Positions 34,127 through 42,791 of a DNA stretch of 64,000 nt are shown piece by piece. The stretch is from Flavobacterium endophyticum (GTDB lineage: Bacteria > Bacteroidota > Bacteroidia > Flavobacteriales > Flavobacteriaceae). Location of the stretch: assembly GCF_003634455.1 (NCBI RefSeq), contig NZ_RBLC01000001.1, positions 496,001 through 560,000 of the forward strand. Reading direction: 5' to 3'. A program made the position numbers and the translations under genes. The number at the start of each line of letters is the position of its first letter. Position 1 is the first letter of the stretch. The notes below the pieces were generated by a model, which was not told the origin of the DNA, ran no database searches, and saw only the letters and a list, made by a program, of their open reading frames with translations.

Positions 34127-35290
34127 TTATTTGCTGGCGAAAAGCTTGACGTCTGTTTCAGAAATTTCATTTCCGCCTAAGATAATCAAGCGTTCAATTA
34201 CGTTTCTTAATTCGCGTATGTTTCCGGTCCAGTCATATTCTTTCAAAAGTGCAATGGCTTCTTTAGAAAATTGTTTTGGCACATTTCCGTGCTCGGATGC
34301 TATTTTTTCGGTAAAATGGTTGATCAATAACGGAATATCATCTCGCCTGTCATTTAACGCCGGTACTTTAATTAAAATAACCGCAAGCCTATGATACAAA
34401 TCTTCTCTAAAACGGCCTTCTTCGATTTCCTTTTTTAAGTCTTTGTTTGTAGCGGCTACCACTCGAACATCGACTTTTATGTCTTTGTCGGCACCTACTC
34501 TTGTGATTATATTTTCCTGCAAGGCACGCAATACTTTGGCTTGGGCTGAAAGACTCATGTCGCCAATTTCATCTAGAAAAATAGTTCCTTTGTCGGCAGC
34601 TTCAAATTTTCCAGCTCTGTCTTTTACGGCAGAAGTAAACGCGCCTTTCACATGTCCGAACAGTTCGCTCTCAATCAATTCTGATGGAATCGCAGCACAA
34701 TTTACTTCAATTAAAGATGCGCCCGAACGTTCGCTTCTTTCATGAAGTTGGTGTGCGACTAATTCTTTTCCAGTTCCGTTAGGTCCGGTGATTAAAACTC
34801 GTGCATCTGTCTGTGCTACTTTTTCGATAATCTGCTTGATATGGTTGATAGCTTCGCTTTCGCCAATCATTTCATAGTTTTTGCTGACTTTTTTCTTGAG
34901 TATCTTATTTTCAACAACAAGCTGTTTTTTATCTAAAGCATTTCGAACTGTATTCAGAAGCCTATTCAAATCGGGCGGCTTGGAGATATAATCGAAAGCA
35001 CCAAGTCGCATGGTATTAATAGCTGTTTCTAAATCGCCATGGCCCGAAATCATGACCATTGGAATTTCCGGCTTGATTTTTTTAACGGCTTCAAGTACTT
35101 CGACACCGTCCATTTTTGGCATTTTGATATCGCAAAGAACCAAGTCGTAATCGTCGTTCTTGATTTTCTCGAGACCTTGTTGCCCATCTTCGGCTTCTTC
35201 TACTGTATACGAATCATTTTCTTCAGAAAGAATCTTTGTTAGGACTCTTCTGATTGCTGCTTCATCTTCTATGATTAATATTTTAGGCAT
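34127..35290 (-). CDS. Sigma-54-dependent response regulator lacking a DNA-binding domain
   Basis: A 387-aa protein with a receiver domain (residues 1-120; phospho-acceptor Asp in VLCDIKMPKMDG, Lys in ISKPPDL) and a sigma-54-interacting AAA+ domain (about 140-375; Walker A GPNGTGKELV, Walker B GTIFLDEIGD, arginine region RFREDLYHRLAV). The sigma-54 loop reads GAFTSA instead of GAFTGA. The protein stops right after WTGNIRELRNVIERLI plus 20 residues, so the usual Fis-type HTH is absent. It is the third gene of a six-gene run. Confidence 0.92.
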   Translation of the reverse strand: MPKILIIEDEAAIRRVLTKILSEENDSYTVEEAEDGQQGLEKIKNDDYDLVLCDIKMPKMDGVEVLEAVKKIKPEIPMVMISGHGDLETAINTMRLGAFDYISKPPDLNRLLNTVRNALDKKQLVVENKILKKKVSKNYEMIGESEAINHIKQIIEKVAQTDARVLITGPNGTGKELVAHQLHERSERSGASLIEVNCAAIPSELIESELFGHVKGAFTSAVKDRAGKFEAADKGTIFLDEIGDMSLSAQAKVLRALQENIITRVGADKDIKVDVRVVAATNKDLKKEIEEGRFREDLYHRLAVILIKVPALNDRRDDIPLLINHFTEKIASEHGNVPKQFSKEAIALLKEYDWTGNIRELRNVIERLIILGGNEISETDVKLFASK

Positions 35291-35310
35291 ATTTTATCTT
35301 TTTTGCGCTA

Positions 35311-36615
35311 TTAGTATTTAAGCCATTTGTAAAGTTCTTTCCATGTCGGTTTTTTGCCATACATTAAGATTCCGATTCTGTATATTTTTGAAGCGAACCA
35401 CACTACTAAAAAGAAAGTTCCGAACAATAAAACTAGCGAAAGTACAATCTGCCACCACGGCACTCCAAAAGGAATACGCATCAGCATCACGATTGGCGAT
35501 GTTAGCGGAATCATTGAAAAAACAGTGGCTACCGTTCCGTGAGGGTCATTCAAAACGCTGAAGAAACCTACATAAACGCCAAGCATCAGCGGCAGAATAA
35601 TCGGCAATAGGAATTGTTGAGAATCGGTTTCATTATCAACAGCTGCGCCAATTGCCGCATAAATCGAGCTGTATAAAAAGTAGCCTCCAATAAAATACAC
35701 TATGAATGAAACCAATAAAGTCGCTATCGGAAGGTTTTTAAATTCATTGACATAAAGCTGGATATTTGCTGCAACTCCATGGTTTGCTGTTGCCATCATT
35801 TCAGATGAAACCCCTGAAGATGGACCAACATTAATTCCTAAAAAGGCAGAACCGATGAATAATAAAATACCTCCCAACAATGCCCAAATAACAAATTGAA
35901 GCACACCTGCTAAAGAGGTCCCTATGATTTTCCCCATCATCAACTGAAAAGGTTTTACGGAGGAAATAATGATTTCGATAATTCGGTTTGTTTTTTCTTC
36001 GATGACGCTTCTCATGACCATATTTCCGTAGATAATGATGAACATCATGATAAGGTATCCGAAAGCCGCTCCAATAAAAATCTTGATTTCGTTCAGGCCT
36101 TTTACGGTTTCTTCGCCGGAAGCTTTAGCCAAATTAATATCAACTTTTGCTTCTGCATTCTTAATAGCAAGCGTGTCAAGGTTGGCTTTTTCAAAATTTG
36201 ATTTTGTAAGTTTTTGTCCAATTATAGTTTCCAAATCGTCTATATACGAAAGACTCGGGCTATCATTTGAAATGTACTGGATTTTCTTGGCCAGTTCTTT
36301 ATTATCTTCAATTTTAGGGATATAAAGTATGGCTTCGTATTTTTCTGAAATAATACTGTCTTTCAACACCTTCAAATCTACATCAGACTTATTGAGGTAA
36401 TGGTATTCGTCGGAATTCTTAAATTCTTTGACAAAAAGATTCGATTCGTCGTGAACTGCAATTTCCTTCACATCTGATTTCATTGTGCTCAGATAGCCCA
36501 CAAAAGCGGCCAAGCCAACCATCAGCAACGGACTCAAGAAAGTCATGACTATAAATGATTTGTTGCGGACTTTTGCAACGAATTCTCTTTTTATGATTAA
36601 TTTTAGTATGCTCAT
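35311..36615 (-). CDS. ABC-2 type exporter permease (NatB-like)
   Basis: A 434-aa inner-membrane protein with one N-terminal helix after MSILKLIIKREFVAKVRNKS, a large extracytoplasmic domain (about residues 45-175), then five helices with the EEKTNRIIEIIISSVKPFQL segment between the first two, which marks the NatB/ABC-2 group. It should work with the ATPase encoded 61 bases upstream. Known relatives export Na+ or other cations or compounds; the substrate here is unknown. Confidence 0.9.
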   Translation of the reverse strand: MSILKLIIKREFVAKVRNKSFIVMTFLSPLLMVGLAAFVGYLSTMKSDVKEIAVHDESNLFVKEFKNSDEYHYLNKSDVDLKVLKDSIISEKYEAILYIPKIEDNKELAKKIQYISNDSPSLSYIDDLETIIGQKLTKSNFEKANLDTLAIKNAEAKVDINLAKASGEETVKGLNEIKIFIGAAFGYLIMMFIIIYGNMVMRSVIEEKTNRIIEIIISSVKPFQLMMGKIIGTSLAGVLQFVIWALLGGILLFIGSAFLGINVGPSSGVSSEMMATANHGVAANIQLYVNEFKNLPIATLLVSFIVYFIGGYFLYSSIYAAIGAAVDNETDSQQFLLPIILPLMLGVYVGFFSVLNDPHGTVATVFSMIPLTSPIVMLMRIPFGVPWWQIVLSLVLLFGTFFLVVWFASKIYRIGILMYGKKPTWKELYKWLKY

Positions 36616-36650
36616 TTAGATTTTCAATTTATGATTTATGATTCTGGATT
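36614..36650. repeat. AT-rich intergenic element (ATTTATGATTTATGATT type)
   Basis: Between the ABC ATPase and permease genes is a run containing AATTTATGATTTATGATT, which repeats the style of the elements at 20.73 kb and 24.81 kb. It is followed by a small TTCTGGA/TCCAGAA hairpin. Confidence 0.45.
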
Positions 36651-36676
36651 TTCCCTCCAGAACAGATAATCTATAC

Positions 36677-37600
36677 TTATTTGTCGCTTACTGTCTTGAT
36701 AAAAATATCATTAACACTTGGAATTTTTTCTACAAAATGGGTTACTTGTCCCATTTGAGTTAAAATACTCAAAAGTTCATTTGGAGAAGAATCGCCAATC
36801 TGCACTTCCAGTTTCAGGTCATCATTAAGCGTCTTGAAATTAGTCTGCCCGACAGTAAACTTCTGCGTCAGCTGATACATTAGCCCTTCGACATTAGATG
36901 TCATAATTCCGACTTCAAAGCTATTGGTTCTGTATTCTTTTTTGACGTCGTTGAGTTTTCCTTCTATCAGTTTATTGGATTTGTGAATCAAAGCAATATC
37001 GTCACAAAGTTCTTCAACGCTTTCCATCCTATGGGTAGAAAAGATGATTGTAGCGCCTTGTTTTTTTAATTCTAGAATCTCGTCTTTTATCAAATTTGCA
37101 TTTACAGGATCAAAACCGCTGAAAGGTTCATCAAAAATCAAAAGCTTCGGCTTGTGCAATACAGTAACTACAAACTGTATCTTTTGGGCCATTCCTTTTG
37201 AAAGTTCTTGAATTTTTTTATTCCACCAGCCTTGGATTTCCAACCTATCGAACCAATAATCCAATTGTTTTTTTGCTTCGGCTTTTGAAAGTCCTTTCAA
37301 CTGGGCAAGATAAAGTGCCTGCTCACCGACTTTCATGGTTTTATACAAGCCTCTTTCTTCCGGCATGTAGCCGATGTGCTGTACATGTTCCGGCTGCAGC
37401 TTTTCTCCATCAAGAAGGACAGTACCGCTATCGGGCATCGTTATTTGGTTGATAATTCTGATTAGCGAGGTTTTGCCTGCGCCATTTGGACCGAGAAGTC
37501 CGTAGATGCTCCCTTTTGGAACTTGTAGCGAAACATTATTCAAAGCAGTATAATCGCCATATTGTTTGACTACATTTTTAACTTCAAGTATGTTGTTCAT
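36677..37600 (-). CDS. ABC exporter ATP-binding protein (NatA-like)
   Basis: A 307-aa ATPase with Walker A GPNGAGKTSLIRI, Q-loop region GYMPEERGLY, signature ELSKGMAQKIQF, Walker B LLIFDEPFSGFDP and H-loop STHRMES. The C-terminal 90 residues form the DUF4162-type extension found in ABC-2 exporters. It is the first gene of the six-gene minus-strand run and partners with the permease downstream. Confidence 0.93.
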   Translation of the reverse strand: MNNILEVKNVVKQYGDYTALNNVSLQVPKGSIYGLLGPNGAGKTSLIRIINQITMPDSGTVLLDGEKLQPEHVQHIGYMPEERGLYKTMKVGEQALYLAQLKGLSKAEAKKQLDYWFDRLEIQGWWNKKIQELSKGMAQKIQFVVTVLHKPKLLIFDEPFSGFDPVNANLIKDEILELKKQGATIIFSTHRMESVEELCDDIALIHKSNKLIEGKLNDVKKEYRTNSFEVGIMTSNVEGLMYQLTQKFTVGQTNFKTLNDDLKLEVQIGDSSPNELLSILTQMGQVTHFVEKIPSVNDIFIKTVSDK

Positions 37601-37735
37601 TATGCTTTTTGATTTATTTCATCAGCTGGACTATCGTAGCCACGAGTCTGTAAAAGTAAGGAATTGAGAGGTGAAATTTGTCAGAATTTCAAAAAAAACC
37701 CACCCCTATTTGCACAAGGATGGGAAAAATTGCTA

Positions 37736-37766
37736 TGAAAAAGAAAATTACTAGTTGCCTAGTAAT
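37736..37766 (-). terminator. Terminator of the grpE-dnaJ operon
   Basis: On the minus strand the ATTACTAG/CTAGTAAT stem (8 bp, loop GCAA; plus coordinates 37747-37766) is followed by TTTTCTTTTT. It lies 28 bases after the dnaJ stop. Confidence 0.8.
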
Positions 37767-37793
37767 CTTCAAATATATAAAAAATTTAAATTA

Positions 37794-38912
37794 CTACGAA
37801 AACATATCCTTAACTTTTTCAAAAAAAGATTTTTCACTCTTTTCAGGGTTTGGGATAAAGTTCTCTTCCGTAATTGATTTTTCAAAAAATTGCTTTTGTT
37901 CTTTGTTTAGATTTTTTGGTGTCCAAACATTGACATGTACCAGCAAATCGCCATTTCCGTAGCCATTGATGCTTGGTATTCCTTTGCCTTTTAAGCGGAG
38001 AATTTTTCCAGATTGGATTCCTTCTTCTAGCTTGATTCTTACTTTTCCGTTTACTGCTTCGATATCTTTTGAGATTCCTAGAACCGCTTCTGGAAAACTT
38101 ATATAAAGGTCTAAATGAAGATTTTCGCCTTCACGTTTTAAAAATTCGTGCTCGATTTCTTCAATCGCAACAATCAAATCTCCTGGGATACTGTTGTTTC
38201 CTGGCGCATCGTTTCCTTTGTTTGAAACTTTTAGCTGCATTCCGTCCACTACACCTGCAGGAATTTTGATAGAAACAGTTTCATCAACCATTACCATTCC
38301 ATGAGCATCTGCATCTTTTGGCTTGCTTTCAAGTACTTGCCCTGAACCGCCGCAAGTATGACAAGTGGTTGCCGACTGCATTCTTCCCAAAATGGTATTG
38401 GTTATCTTCATTACTTGGCCTTGACCATTACAAGTAGGACAGGTTTTATAATGAACACCTTGGGCCTGGACTTTTCTTTTGACTTTTACTTTTTTCTCAA
38501 CACCATTGGCAATCTCTTCTAAAGTTAGTTTGACTTTGATTCTAAGATTACTTCCTTTTACTCTACGCGGACCGGAATTTCCGCCACCGAATCCACCAAA
38601 TCCGCCACCAAAAGCACCTCCGAAGATATCACCGAATTGGCTGAAAATATCATCCATATTCATGCTTCCGCCTCCAAATCCTCCAGCTCCGTCAAAAGCT
38701 TGATGACCGTATTGATCGTACTTTGCTTTCTTTTGAGGGTCGCTCAAAATCTCATAGGCTTCAGCAGCCTTCTTAAAGTTCTCTTCAGCTTCCTTATTAC
38801 CCGGATTTTTGTCAGGATGAAATTCTATCGCTTTCTTTCGGTATGCTTTTTTAATCGCAGCTGCGTCAGCAGATTTTGAAATTCCTAATATTTCGTAAAA
38901 ATCTTGTTTCAT
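37794..38912 (-). CDS. dnaJ: Chaperone DnaJ with reduced zinc-binding domain
   Basis: A 372-aa type I J-protein, co-chaperone of DnaK. The J domain carries the HPD triad (EFHPDKNPGN) and is followed by a Gly/Phe-rich linker (about 75-115). The zinc domain has only two CxxCxGxG motifs, CPTCNGQG and CHTCGGSG; the first and fourth of the canonical four are absent, so one zinc site at most is expected. The C-terminal domains with SIKIPAGV and GDLLVHVNV are normal. The start is set at MKQDFYEIL, since 13 upstream codons are not family-like. Confidence 0.93.
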   Translation of the reverse strand: MKQDFYEILGISKSADAAAIKKAYRKKAIEFHPDKNPGNKEAEENFKKAAEAYEILSDPQKKAKYDQYGHQAFDGAGGFGGGSMNMDDIFSQFGDIFGGAFGGGFGGFGGGNSGPRRVKGSNLRIKVKLTLEEIANGVEKKVKVKRKVQAQGVHYKTCPTCNGQGQVMKITNTILGRMQSATTCHTCGGSGQVLESKPKDADAHGMVMVDETVSIKIPAGVVDGMQLKVSNKGNDAPGNNSIPGDLIVAIEEIEHEFLKREGENLHLDLYISFPEAVLGISKDIEAVNGKVRIKLEEGIQSGKILRLKGKGIPSINGYGNGDLLVHVNVWTPKNLNKEQKQFFEKSITEENFIPNPEKSEKSFFEKVKDMFS

Positions 38913-38978
38913 TTTTTCATTTTTAACATTGAAATGTTGCAAAGGCATCATTCATGCCACTACATTCTCATCGAATAA

Positions 38979-39557
38979 TTACTGTCCGATTACCACTTTT
39001 GGGAAACGGATAATTTTGTCGCCCAATTTATATCCTTTTTCTAAAACATCAACAATCTTGCCTTTTAGCTTGTCAGAAGGCGCTGGAATTTGCGTAATAG
39101 CTTCGGCAAAATCGGCATCAAAAGCATCACCTGCTTTAGCGTCAACTTCTTCAAGTCCTTTTGACGCAAGAGTATTTTTTAGTTTTTCATGGATTAATTC
39201 CACGCCTTTTAAAAGGCTTTGGTCTTCTGATTTTGAAATTTCAATCTTAGCCCTGTCAAAATCATCCAAAACTGGCAATAATGCCAAAAGAACTTCTTGG
39301 TTTGCTGTCTTGAACAGATCAATTCGCTCTTTTGCCGTTCTTCTTTTATAGTTTTCGAATTCTGCGAAAAGACGAATAAATTTGTCTTTTTCGGCTGCCA
39401 AATCTTGGGTCAGTTGCTCTTCAACGCTTAACTCTTCTACGATTATTTGTTCTGCATTTGCATTTGCCTCTAAAGTTGCGTCATCGATTTCCTGCTCTTT
39501 GTCTTGGTTTTCAGCATTCATAGTATTTTTACTTTTAAATATATTCTTAAATTTCAT
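38979..39557 (-). CDS. grpE: Nucleotide exchange factor GrpE
   Basis: A 192-aa protein: acidic disordered N-terminus (residues 15-45), long coiled coil (QDLAAEKDKFIRLFAEFENY, KRRTAKER) and beta-domain with GVELIHEKLKNTLASKGLEE and the closing VLEKGYKLGDKIIRFPKVVI. It releases ADP from DnaK. The start is MKFKNIFKSK at 39557 or possibly ATG 39521; the promoter at 39579-39610 excludes the longer frame. dnaJ follows after 66 bases. Confidence 0.93.
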   Translation of the reverse strand: MKFKNIFKSKNTMNAENQDKEQEIDDATLEANANAEQIIVEELSVEEQLTQDLAAEKDKFIRLFAEFENYKRRTAKERIDLFKTANQEVLLALLPVLDDFDRAKIEISKSEDQSLLKGVELIHEKLKNTLASKGLEEVDAKAGDAFDADFAEAITQIPAPSDKLKGKIVDVLEKGYKLGDKIIRFPKVVIGQ

Positions 39558-39578
39558 TTTCTGCTTTTCGAAAGATTG

Positions 39579-39610
39579 CAAAAGTACTGCCAATTGTTTC
39601 AAAATGTCAA
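39579..39610 (-). promoter_or_regulatory. Promoter of grpE-dnaJ
   Basis: Minus-strand TTG (39610-39608), 21-base spacer, TACTTTTG (39586-39579). It is a consensus housekeeping promoter, 21 bases before ATG 39557. I see no CIRCE-like inverted repeat here. Confidence 0.6.
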
Positions 39611-39704
39611 ATTGTCACGCTTTTTTTCAGGTAATTTTCAATGTTAACAATCACAAACATTTTGATTTTAATATAATTTTAAGAGATTTTTAGCTTTGAT
39701 TTGA

Positions 39705-39712
39705 TATGTTTG
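39705..39712 (+). promoter_or_regulatory. -7 element TATGTTTG for the YceI gene
   Basis: TATGTTTG lies 22 bases before the ATG at 39735. No TTG is found at the expected distance. Confidence 0.45.
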
Positions 39713-39734
39713 CTAAGCTAAAAATTTAAGTCTT

Positions 39735-40409
39735 ATGAAGAATCGTATTGCATCTCTACTAGTTTTGTCAGCTTTAACGCTGACAGTTTCATGTAAAAAT
39801 GACAAAGCTGCTGAAGCTGAAACAACAGAAGCCGGAACTGTAAAAGAAGTTTCTGGCGAAGCAGCAACTTATACTATCGATAAAGAAAATTCTAAAATTG
39901 AATGGACTGGATCTAAGCCTACCGGAAAGCATACTGGAACCATCAATCTTGCTGAGGGGACTGTTTCTGTTAAAGACAACGCTTTGGATACAGGAAAATT
40001 TACGATTGATATGAATACGATTACCGTGACCGATCTTAAAGCTGGCGACGGCAAAGAAGATTTGGAAGGGCACTTAAAAGGTACTGGCGGTACAGAAGCG
40101 GATTTTGACCACTTTTTCAATGTGAAAAAATACCCTCAAGCCAATTTTGAAATTACGAAAGCAGTTACTGAAAACGGAAAAACCTCTGTAGAAGGAAACC
40201 TGACCATGAAAGGCATCACAAAAAATGTAAAATTCCCTGCAACTGTAACGGTTAACGGCAATACGGTAACAGTAGTTAGCGATCTGTTTACTATAAACAG
40301 AACGCTTTGGAACGTCAACTACGGATCAAAATCTGTATTTGACAACCTGGGAGACAAATTTATTAATGACGATATTGAACTGAAGGTTAGCGTTACAGCT
40401 AAAAAATAA
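39735..40409 (+). CDS. YceI family lipoprotein
   Basis: A 224-aa lipoprotein (lipobox LTVSC, Cys20, then KNDKAAEAE). A YceI lipocalin-like barrel occupies about residues 45-222, with SKIEWTGSKPTGKHTGTINL at the start and KKYPQANFEITKA and LTMKGITKNVKFPATV as typical strands. YceI proteins bind polyisoprenoids or amphiphiles in the periplasm. A complete promoter-terminator unit surrounds the gene, so it is probably monocistronic. Confidence 0.92.
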   Translation: MKNRIASLLVLSALTLTVSCKNDKAAEAETTEAGTVKEVSGEAATYTIDKENSKIEWTGSKPTGKHTGTINLAEGTVSVKDNALDTGKFTIDMNTITVTDLKAGDGKEDLEGHLKGTGGTEADFDHFFNVKKYPQANFEITKAVTENGKTSVEGNLTMKGITKNVKFPATVTVNGNTVTVVSDLFTINRTLWNVNYGSKSVFDNLGDKFINDDIELKVSVTAKK

Positions 40410-40426
40410 TTGTTAATTCACCTCCA

Positions 40427-40462
40427 AAAAGAGCTCCATTTGTAGAAATGGAGCTCTTTTTA
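40427..40462. terminator. Strong bidirectional terminator
   Basis: A 16-bp perfect stem, 40427-40442 with 40447-40462 (core AGAGCTCCATTT), has a GTAG loop and T-runs on both outer sides. It separates the convergent YceI and epimerase genes. Confidence 0.93.
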
Positions 40463-40464
40463 TT

Positions 40465-41376
40465 TTAACGACCACCTAAAAGGTCATCTAGTGCTTTATC
40501 TAAAGTCCTGAATTTAAAAACAAATCCGTTATCCTGTGCTTTCTGGGAACTAACATTCTGGCTAGCGACCAACAATATATGCATTTCTCCTAACATGAGC
40601 TTCAGCAAGAATTCAGGCACATTAGGCATAAAAGAAGGCTTTTCTATAGTCTTTGCTATTTTCTTTATCAACTCATGATTATCGACAGGATTGGGAGCTG
40701 TGGCATTATAGACACCTTCCCATTGATGTTGTATCGCGAAATAATATAGATGCACTAAATCATGTAAATGTACCCAAGACTGCCATTGTTTCCCTGAGCC
40801 AAAAGCAGAACCAGCGCCTAATTTTATTGGTTTGAGCAGTTCTTTAAGCATACCGCCTTTTTTTGACAGCACAAGCCCTGTTCGGATTTTGCAAACTTTA
40901 ATATTCAGCCTTTTGAAATTATCAACGGCCTCTTCCCATTTTACAACGACTTGTCCTAAAAAGGAATTGTCAACTGATTTATTTTCTTCGGTATAGACGT
41001 CCGAAAGACTGTCCGGATAAATTCCTATAGCCGATGCAGACACAATCTGCTTGACTTGATTCGGCCGCGACTTCACTATTCTGTAAAGCAGGTTGGTAGA
41101 TAAAGTTCTACTTTCTATAATTTCTTGTTTGTTTTTTGATGTCCAGCGCATTGAAATTGACGCACCAGCAAGATGAATAATCGCGTCAACTCCGAGAATG
41201 CAATTTTCGTCAATAATTCCCTGTTGTGGATTCCAGTAAAAGCCTTGATAGTTGGGTTCGCTTTTAATTTCTTTTTTTGAAGTCGTAAGATAATGTATTG
41301 AAACACCGTTTTGCAATAACAGGGAAACCAATTCTGTTCCTACCAGACCCGTCGCTCCTGTAATCAAAATTTTCAT
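40465..41376 (-). CDS. TIGR01777 family epimerase (SDR39U1-like)
   Basis: A 303-aa atypical SDR. The N-terminal dinucleotide motif is ITGATGLVGTELV. Signature elements of TIGR01777 are GVDAIIHLAGASI, the RTLSTNLL segment, KICKIRTGLVLSKKGGML (residues partly quoted), and the C-terminal VPEFLLKLMLGEM then LLASQNVSSQKAQDNGFVFK. E. coli YfcH and human SDR39U1 belong here; the reaction is unknown. Confidence 0.92.
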   Translation of the reverse strand: MKILITGATGLVGTELVSLLLQNGVSIHYLTTSKKEIKSEPNYQGFYWNPQQGIIDENCILGVDAIIHLAGASISMRWTSKNKQEIIESRTLSTNLLYRIVKSRPNQVKQIVSASAIGIYPDSLSDVYTEENKSVDNSFLGQVVVKWEEAVDNFKRLNIKVCKIRTGLVLSKKGGMLKELLKPIKLGAGSAFGSGKQWQSWVHLHDLVHLYYFAIQHQWEGVYNATAPNPVDNHELIKKIAKTIEKPSFMPNVPEFLLKLMLGEMHILLVASQNVSSQKAQDNGFVFKFRTLDKALDDLLGGR

Positions 41377-41470
41377 AGCATATAAATTTTCTGTATTTCA
41401 AATTTACGAGCGGATCAGTGTAATAAAATGTTAATTAAGTTAGGTTTAACGGCCTAGTTGGGTTCGGAAT

Positions 41471-41923
41471 TTACTTTACTCTTATGCTCCATTCAAAATC
41501 CATCTCAGAAACCTGCTCTCCTTTTTCGTTTATTCCGATCGATTTCATCCAGAAAGTCTGCCCTTCGCCTGTTGCTATGGTTTGCTTGATGGCTTCTTCG
41601 ATAAGATGTCCGTCTTGGCAAGTAAAAAGAATGCGTCCCGTGGCCTTTTTCGTAAAATTTCCTTTATTGTTGGCAACAAGCATAGAAATCTTCCTGTTGC
41701 TTTTCTTTATATGATACATTACCAATGCTCCTGTAGTCAATTCTGCCGCCATTGCCTGAACCGCAAAATACATCGAATTAAAAGGATTCTGGTTGATCCA
41801 GCGGTGCCTTACAGCAACCACGCATCGCATGCCATCAATTTCCTTGACTCTTACACCACACAAAAATGCTGAAGGCAATTTAAAAAAAAGAAACTTATTG
41901 AGTTTTCCGGCCGTAAATTCCAT
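41471..41923 (-). CDS. DUF4442 hot-dog fold thioesterase-like protein
   Basis: A 150-aa protein in the range of single hot-dog domain thioesterases. The segment NPFNSMYFAVQAMAAELTTG is the DUF4442 hallmark (Asn-Pro-Phe-x-Ser-Met), followed by a strand region VANNKGNFTKKATGRI and a C-terminal EMDFEWSIRVK. The start is set at MEFTAGKLNK; the 36 codons before it are rich in Phe/Ile and not family-like. It would act on acyl-CoA or acyl-ACP, but this is untested. Confidence 0.85.
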   Translation of the reverse strand: MEFTAGKLNKFLFFKLPSAFLCGVRVKEIDGMRCVVAVRHRWINQNPFNSMYFAVQAMAAELTTGALVMYHIKKSNRKISMLVANNKGNFTKKATGRILFTCQDGHLIEEAIKQTIATGEGQTFWMKSIGINEKGEQVSEMDFEWSIRVK

Positions 41924-42129
41924 GATTATATTTTTCCGAAATATAGTAAATATAATGGAATGGGGTAAATAATTAAAAAAGCGACTCCAGTAAATCCTAC
42001 ACCAAAAAGCCTTAAAAACTATATTAACCACTAGAAAACAATACTTTAGTTTATTTTCTAATATTTTACGCTTGTTAATTTTTTGTTAAATATTAGTACT
42101 ATGTAAAACAAGATACTGTTTTTTAGCCA

Positions 42130-42137
42130 TATATTTG
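42130..42137 (+). promoter_or_regulatory. -7 element TATATTTG for the DUF4870 gene
   Basis: TATATTTG followed by C lies 29 bases before the ATG at 42166, as in a typical Bacteroidota promoter. No TTG at 17-23 bases upstream. Confidence 0.5.
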
Positions 42138-42165
42138 CATAGGATATTATTATATACTTTTAATC

Positions 42166-42708
42166 ATGGAAACATCAAATCAAAAAACAACAGCCGCATT
42201 AGTGCATTTAAGTACGTTAACACAATACTTTATTCCCTTTGGAAATTACATATTTCCGATCATCATTTGGGGAGCAAGTAAAAAAGATTCCGACTATATA
42301 GATCATCATGGAAAGCAAGCCATCAACTTTCAGTTAAGCCTGCTTTTATATACCTTGATCCTAAGTCTAATCGCCATACCCATCTTCGTCTTTACCATTT
42401 TTAAAAACATTCCTATGAATGCTATCATCGATGGAGACGATTTTATTATCGAGAATTTCAGCCTTGAACATATTACAGGAATCGTAGTCGTTGCCATAAC
42501 AGCAGTAGTTTTGTTCTTTACCTTAAAAGTGGCCGAATTCTTCTTAATCATTTATGCCACAGTAAAGGCGGCAAACGGAGAACGATACAAATATCCGCTG
42601 ACAATCAACTTTATCAAAACCACAGACGAAAAACAAAACGTAAAAACAGAAGCTCCACAGGAACCAGAATCATCAATCAATCATCAATCAGAAAACGAAA
42701 CAGTTTAA
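42166..42708 (+). CDS. DUF4870 domain membrane protein
   Basis: A 180-aa protein with three or four hydrophobic helices. The N-terminal TTAALVHLSTLTQYFIPFGN and DHHGKQAINFQLSLLLY are the DUF4870 signature. A polar tail (about residues 150-180) follows. Function unknown. It is the first gene of the plus-strand cluster with a GIN-domain protein, PadR and PspC; the gap to the GIN gene is 83 bases and contains ATCAATC repeats. Confidence 0.88.
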   Translation: METSNQKTTAALVHLSTLTQYFIPFGNYIFPIIIWGASKKDSDYIDHHGKQAINFQLSLLLYTLILSLIAIPIFVFTIFKNIPMNAIIDGDDFIIENFSLEHITGIVVVAITAVVLFFTLKVAEFFLIIYATVKAANGERYKYPLTINFIKTTDEKQNVKTEAPQEPESSINHQSENETV

Positions 42709-42791
42709 TTATTGAAAAGCCATGAGAAAATTATAATACCAGGACTAATCACCCTAAACAATCATCAATCATCAATCAAAAAACGGACATT

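Noticed and set aside
42668..42782. ATCAATCATCAATC direct repeats around the DUF4870 gene end
   Set aside because: Short, low-complexity and partly coding; too little structure to call a functional repeat.
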